A DNA stretch of 64,000 bases from CAZHJK01 sp964533275 (GTDB lineage: Bacteria > Bacillota > Clostridia > Eubacteriales > Garciellaceae). Position 1 is the first letter of the stretch; every line of letters begins with the position of its first letter. The stretch spans positions 12,570 to 76,569 of the forward strand of contig CAZHJK010000013.1 in NCBI GenBank assembly GCA_964533275.1. The letters are read 5' to 3'. The notes beneath the pieces are model-generated. The model made no database searches, was not told the origin of the DNA, and worked only from the letters and a program-made list of their open reading frames with translations. Positions 60,238 to 64,000 of the stretch are shown here, piece after piece. The position numbers and the translations under genes were made by a program.

Positions 60238-60573
60238 GTGGCAAGGAAAAAAAGAAAAAGAGAAGAATATCCAGAAATGCCTGATATGCAATATCCAATG
60301 ACGCCAGATAATGGAATGATGCCCGGATACGGCCCCGGAATGGGAATGGGCCCCGGAATGGGAATGGGCCCCGGAATGATGCCCTGTCATGGAATGGGAA
60401 TGTATTGCTATTGTGTACCCTACCCAATGCATGATTGTGGTTATGGAATGATGCCTGATTATGGTATGATGCCAGACTACGGAATGATGCCTGATTATGG
60501 TATGATGCCTGATTATGATGATTGTGATAGGTATCCAGATTACCCAATGATGCCTGATTATGATGATTGTTAA
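60238..60573 (+). CDS. Methionine-rich low-complexity repeat protein
   Basis: A 111-residue protein of which 25 residues are Met and 6 Cys. A basic head (MARKKRKREE) is followed by PGMGMG repeats (about 33-48), a Cys patch CHGMGMYCYC (50-59) and four GMMPDY units (70-93), then a DYDDC tail that occurs twice. The GTG start has AAGGAGG in front and a terminator follows, so it is expressed as its own unit. I recognise no family. Tyr/Met/Gly-rich repeats recall spore coat or exosporium proteins, and Met/Cys could bind Cu(I); both are inference. Confidence 0.75.
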   Translation: MARKKRKREEYPEMPDMQYPMTPDNGMMPGYGPGMGMGPGMGMGPGMMPCHGMGMYCYCVPYPMHDCGYGMMPDYGMMPDYGMMPDYGMMPDYDDCDRYPDYPMMPDYDDC

Positions 60574-60607
60574 TAATTACATCCTATGATAAAAAAATTA
60601 AGATATT

Positions 60608-60635
60608 AAGCAGGGTTTAAAAGCTCTGCTTTTTT
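60608..60635 (+). terminator. Terminator of the Met-rich gene
   Basis: AAGCAG-GG pairs with CTCTGCTT (one G-T type mismatch) and runs into TTTTT. Confidence 0.8.
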
Positions 60636-60644
60636 GTTTTTGTA

Positions 60645-60708
60645 TTGACAGGTTTTTCCTGAGATGCTACTATATAGATAATAGATATAACGAGTATCGA
60701 TATAACGA
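60645..60708 (+). promoter_or_regulatory. Promoter and candidate operator of the PadR-DUF2812 operon
   Basis: TTGACA (60645-60650), 17 bp, TACTAT (60668-60673). Downstream the direct repeat GATATAACGA occurs at 60684-60693 and 60699-60708, with TATCGATA between them, directly over the expected start region. It is a likely PadR autoregulatory site. Confidence 0.7.
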
Positions 60709-60724
60709 TATTGGAGATGATTCC

Positions 60725-61042
60725 ATGGCAAGAGAACAGCTAAAAAACTTAACAGAGCCCATGTATTATATTCTTTTGTCCTTAATCACACCTCAACATG
60801 GTTATGGTATTATGCAGGAGGTGGAACGACGCACGGAGGGTAGGGTAAAGATAGGAGCAGGCACCCTATATAATCTACTGTCTAGATTTGAGGAGGAGGA
60901 GTTTATACAGCAGATTTCTGAGGGCAATCGTAGAAAGACCTATAGGATTACGGATAAAGGAATGGATATTTTAAGGGATGAATATAAGCGATTACAGCAA
61001 TTGATCGTCGATGGAAGTGAATTCTTAGAGGAGGGAAGGTGA
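60725..61042 (+). CDS. PadR-family transcriptional regulator
   Basis: A 105-residue winged-helix repressor. PMYYILLSLITPQHGYGIMQEVERRTEGRVKIGAGTLYNLLSRFEEEEFI is the PadR core, with the C-terminal helix for dimerisation. TTGGAGATG precedes the ATG. It is followed after 4 bp by a DUF2812 membrane protein, a pairing seen widely in Firmicutes, where such systems often respond to membrane-active compounds. The inducer is unknown. Confidence 0.93.
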   Translation: MAREQLKNLTEPMYYILLSLITPQHGYGIMQEVERRTEGRVKIGAGTLYNLLSRFEEEEFIQQISEGNRRKTYRITDKGMDILRDEYKRLQQLIVDGSEFLEEGR

Positions 61043-61046
61043 TCTA

Positions 61047-62405
61047 ATGAAAAGGAAAACGAAAAGGGTAATTTGGCATTTTCTATCCACCGATTATAAG
61101 GCCATGGAGGAATATTTAGAAGAAATGGCTAAAAAAGGTTGGATGTTAGAAAAACTAGGACAGGGGATTGCAACTTTTAAGAGAATCCAACCTAGCAAAT
61201 TGAGGTTTTATATAGATGTTTTTAAAGATGAGGGACCTCTTGTTCCAGAAAATACACCAGATTCTAGAGAATATCGCAGCCTTTGTGAGGCTTCCGGCTG
61301 GCATTTTATCACCTCCCAGGACTACCTGCAATACTTCTATGCAGATGAAGGTCAAAATCCTACTCCTATCCAAACAGATGAGGAGTTGGAATTAAGCCTA
61401 GTTAAAAAAACCTTATTAAAGAGAGAATTTTTATCTATTCCATTTATGATTTTTTTATTTCGGAATATCTTATACGACCTTTTTTTTACTTCCTACACCT
61501 TTTTTATAAGCACTACTAGAATGGCATTAGGGATTAGCTTCCTTATTTTCATCCTAAATAATATAGGAATGATTGGCTACTTCTTAGCTTGGATGATTAA
61601 ATCTAATAGACGGGTAAAAAAGGGTTTAGGTATGGAAAGACCCAACCTAAATGCCGCCAAGATTAGGGCTTTTGCATTTATTGGCATTCAAACCTTAACC
61701 CTAATTGTTGCATCTATTTTTATATTGAGTGATGAAACTATAAGGACTAATGAAATTATTTTTATTTTGATAATAGTAGGGATGGTTATAGCTATTGGAA
61801 ATCTCTTTAGATTTATTGTTAAGAAAAAGGGCAAGGCAAAGGATGATGGCTTATATTACTCTTTTGTTGGCGCTTTTCTTGTGCTTGCATTCTTTGCTCT
61901 AATGACTAAACTACTATGGGGAGTATTTATGGAAGAGGATTATGAATATAATAATGTTATTCCCAAAGACTATCCTATGGTGAAGGTGGAGGAATTAGTG
62001 GAAAGGGACATAAAGGGAAATCCTTGGTGGGATTTTAAATCAAATACCAGCCCTATAATTCCCCTATCCTATAATTCAAGGGGAGATATAAATGGAGCTT
62101 ATTTACAGATTAGCTATTATAGAAGCATAGAGGATCCATTTTTTAGTAAACTAATATTCAAAGGGAAGGTTAGAGAGTTAAAGAAATATTTAAACAATTT
62201 TCATCAATCTATCATGGAGGATGAGGAACTAAGGAAAAAATGGCAGGTAGATGAACTTATATTAAGTGAGACAAGGAATACTATTATCCTTAGAAGTGAT
62301 CAATATGTGCTATATCTAAAGTGTAGCTTAATGGATTTTGAGAATGAAGAGCTGATACAAACCATTACGGAGGAATACTTTATCGGTGACGAAGAGAAAT
62401 TTTAG
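61047..62405 (+). CDS. DUF2812 membrane protein, first of a tandem pair
   Basis: A 452-residue protein. The N-terminal DUF2812 domain (about 5-115: FLSTDYKAMEEYLEEMAKKGWMLEKLG ... FYIDVFKDE ... YLQYFYADEGQNPTPIQTDEELE) is cytoplasmic. About four hydrophobic helices follow between residues 125 and 300, and then a soluble C-terminal domain (NPWWDFKSNTSPIIPLSYNSRG). Function unknown; partner of the PadR regulator. GAGGGAAGGTG precedes the ATG. The downstream gene is a diverged duplicate. Confidence 0.88.
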   Translation: MKRKTKRVIWHFLSTDYKAMEEYLEEMAKKGWMLEKLGQGIATFKRIQPSKLRFYIDVFKDEGPLVPENTPDSREYRSLCEASGWHFITSQDYLQYFYADEGQNPTPIQTDEELELSLVKKTLLKREFLSIPFMIFLFRNILYDLFFTSYTFFISTTRMALGISFLIFILNNIGMIGYFLAWMIKSNRRVKKGLGMERPNLNAAKIRAFAFIGIQTLTLIVASIFILSDETIRTNEIIFILIIVGMVIAIGNLFRFIVKKKGKAKDDGLYYSFVGAFLVLAFFALMTKLLWGVFMEEDYEYNNVIPKDYPMVKVEELVERDIKGNPWWDFKSNTSPIIPLSYNSRGDINGAYLQISYYRSIEDPFFSKLIFKGKVRELKKYLNNFHQSIMEDEELRKKWQVDELILSETRNTIILRSDQYVLYLKCSLMDFENEELIQTITEEYFIGDEEKF

Positions 62406-62423
62406 AGGAGGGAAGGTGAGTCC

Positions 62424-63755
62424 ATGAAAACCAAAAGAGTATTTTGGGGATTTTTATCCACTGACTATAAAGCCATGGAAAAATATTTAGAGGAAATGGC
62501 TAAAAAAGGTTGGATGTTAGAAAAGCTAGGAGTACTTACCGCTAAATTCAGAAGGATTGAGCCTAAAAACCTAAAATTTTACATAGATGTTTTTGAGGAT
62601 AAAAGTTTTCTTTTCCGAGAGAATTCTATGGAATCTGAAGAGTATAGGAAGCTATGTGAGGAATCGGGATGGACCTTTATTACCTCTAAATACTATTTAC
62701 AATTCTTTTATGCTGAGGAAGGTCAAGAGCCCACCCCTATACAAACCGATGAAGCTCTAGAGCAAACTATCGTTAAATCATCACTACTGAAGAGGGTACT
62801 TTTAGTCAATACAAATTTAGTATTTTATATTCTGCTATTTAGCTATATCTTTAAGTTATTTCCCATTAGTCATATAAATTTATTAAGCTATTCGGGGATT
62901 GCTATTACCATTGTAACTCCCCTTATATTTGTATTATTGCTTCTTAAGATTAGTTATTATATATACTGGAATAAAACATACAAGAGAAATACGAGTAAGA
63001 GATTAGGGATGAAGAAGAGACCTAGCTTAAAAGGTGCCAAAAGGCGGGCAATCTTATTTAATGGATTACAGTGGCTTGTCTTACTTTTATTGTTTCTTAT
63101 CTTTATTGGGGATGCCTTGTTTATATCCAATGAATATGTTCCTATACTAATAGGCACAATGATTATCATTGCTGCAACAGTCCTCCTTAGCTTTTTTATA
63201 AAGAAGGCTAAAACCGAGGAGAAGAGTATTCAATATCTAGTATTTGGTGCTATTATATTATTATTTATACTTCCGATGGCAATTTCATACAATTTTGCAG
63301 ACACAATAGATAAAGACCAGCCAATTTACCAAGAAGATATACCTGAGGACTATCCTATAGTAACCAAAGGGGAATTAACTGGAACAGATGTCCAGGAGGG
63401 AAAAATACTTTGGTGGGATTTTCAGCCAAGGATGAGTCCTATCGTTCCTTTGTCCTATGATTGTCATGGAACTAAATTTGTCATCAGCTACTATAGAGCT
63501 ATAAATAGCTATTTTGCAGATATCGTCTTTGACGGAAAAACTAAGGAAAGACAAAGAATATTAGGCTATATGAATAAAACTACTATAAAAGATAAAGCGT
63601 TAAGACAAGGATGGGATGTGGAAAAGCTGATACTAAGCGAGGATAGAGATGAGCTTTTAATTCAAAGGGACAATATAGTGCTTTATCTATCCGGAGATAT
63701 AGATTTTGAGAAGGAAGCAGTTAAGGAAAGAATTCATAAAGAATTTTTTGACTAA
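62424..63755 (+). CDS. DUF2812 membrane protein, second of a tandem pair
   Basis: A 443-residue paralogue of the preceding gene, sharing FLSTDYKAME-YLEEMAKKGWMLEKLG, the FYAEEGQEPTPIQTDEALE segment and LWWDFQPRMSPIVPLSYD, while the membrane part has diverged strongly. So the pair arose by tandem duplication and may form a heteromer. GGAGGGAAGGTG precedes the ATG, the same leader as the first copy. Nothing in the sequence reveals its role. Confidence 0.88.
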   Translation: MKTKRVFWGFLSTDYKAMEKYLEEMAKKGWMLEKLGVLTAKFRRIEPKNLKFYIDVFEDKSFLFRENSMESEEYRKLCEESGWTFITSKYYLQFFYAEEGQEPTPIQTDEALEQTIVKSSLLKRVLLVNTNLVFYILLFSYIFKLFPISHINLLSYSGIAITIVTPLIFVLLLLKISYYIYWNKTYKRNTSKRLGMKKRPSLKGAKRRAILFNGLQWLVLLLLFLIFIGDALFISNEYVPILIGTMIIIAATVLLSFFIKKAKTEEKSIQYLVFGAIILLFILPMAISYNFADTIDKDQPIYQEDIPEDYPIVTKGELTGTDVQEGKILWWDFQPRMSPIVPLSYDCHGTKFVISYYRAINSYFADIVFDGKTKERQRILGYMNKTTIKDKALRQGWDVEKLILSEDRDELLIQRDNIVLYLSGDIDFEKEAVKERIHKEFFD

Positions 63756-63875
63756 TCGCCATACATAGTAAAGGGCAAATACAGGCTTAAATCTCATTTG
63801 GAAAGTGGATATAGTTAAGCCCTTTCATTGGTATGGCGCCAGGGGGACAAGAAAGTATCATATAGGATAAAAAAG

Positions 63876-64000
63876 GCGTCGTATTGGATGCATAGTAATA
63901 AATAAAATTACACATTCCTCCAGTGGCATTGATGGATAATACCGACAATTCATTCCAATGTAAATTCTAAAGCTTGGGGAACTCGCTTCGCTCAAACAAC
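63876..64000. repeat. Second, cut-off copy of the 13.1-kb palindromic element
   Basis: Starting at GCGTCGTATTG the sequence follows 13116-13241 with about a dozen differences over 125 bp, including a long exact block from GTGGCATTGATGG to AAAGCTTG. The window ends inside the hairpin loop, so only the left arm is seen. The gap from 63756 to 63875 shows no gene. Confidence 0.85.

Noticed and set aside
60208..60547. His/Ser-rich minus-strand frames opposite the Met-rich gene
   Set aside because: They result from the repeat on the other strand; only the plus frame has a strong ribosome site and a terminator in the right place.

Overview
The window looks like chromosome of a low-GC, anaerobic, endospore-forming Clostridia (Firmicutes; a Tissierellales- or Clostridiales-type bacterium is my best guess, inferred from gene content only). 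Support: AT-rich DNA with strong purine-rich ribosome binding sites, spmA/spmB spore maturation genes, a tungsten-type aldehyde ferredoxin oxidoreductase, an 8-Cys ferredoxin, rubrerythrin, a Met T-box, and a Bacillus/Clostridium-type tmk-darA-holB-ricT-trmN6-rsmI-abrB block. I saw no tRNA or rRNA gene, CRISPR array or prophage.

Layout. (1) 0-8.3 kb: conserved housekeeping block (decarboxylase, tmk, darA, holB, ricT, ferredoxin, a thioredoxin-like lipoprotein, trmN6, rsmI, abrB). A tight cluster of DnaA-box-like sites lies just before trmN6. (2) 8.4-13 kb: LD-carboxypeptidase, AOR with a MoaD-like protein, D-serine dehydratase. (3) 13.0-13.7 kb: a composite palindromic repeat element with 13-bp terminal inverted repeats. 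(4) 13.7-17.6 kb: ABC-F ATPase, and an ECF S-component divergent from a MocR/PdxR-like regulator. (5) 17.6-23.4 kb: a sigma-54 activator divergent from a three-gene operon (HisC-like enzyme, isoleucine-2-epimerase-like enzyme, YkvI-like transporter) with a visible -24/-12 promoter and upstream palindromes. (6) 23.5-27.9 kb: HAD hydrolase, YerB lipoprotein, MurJ, small alarmone synthetase. (7) 28-42.3 kb: acid-sugar island A (KDG kinase, KDPG aldolase, IclR regulator, three enolase-superfamily enzymes, TRAP transporter, HpcH/HpaI aldolase, iron alcohol dehydrogenase, KDPG aldolase fused to a VOC-like domain), with a decayed transposase inside. (8) 42.4-48.9 kb: TrmB regulator with a TauE/SafE permease and an ornithine-cyclodeaminase-family enzyme; rubrerythrin; spmAB; asparaginase. 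(9) 49.1-56.6 kb: acid-sugar island B (small ORF plus DeoR regulator, TRAP transporter, KDPG-type aldolase, KDG kinase, split UxaA/GarD-type dehydratase), visibly richer in G+C. (10) 56.8-60 kb: T-box, metG, tatD, which in Bacillus sit directly beside abrB. (11) 60.2-63.8 kb: a methionine-rich repeat protein and PadR with two tandem DUF2812 membrane proteins. (12) 63.9-64 kb: the start of a second copy of the 13.1-kb repeat.

How the parts fit. Islands A and B are two separately regulated routes that appear to import a sugar acid by a TRAP carrier, dehydrate it to a 2-keto-3-deoxy acid, phosphorylate it with a KDG kinase and split it with a KDPG-type aldolase to pyruvate and a triose phosphate. 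They and the other accessory genes fill about 49 kb between abrB and metG. D-serine dehydratase and the sigma-54 epimerase operon suggest amino acid catabolism, including D-isomers. The strongest candidates for something new are the sigma-54 epimerase operon, the interleaved DnaA-box cluster, the three-enolase island, the Met-rich repeat protein and the palindromic repeat element.
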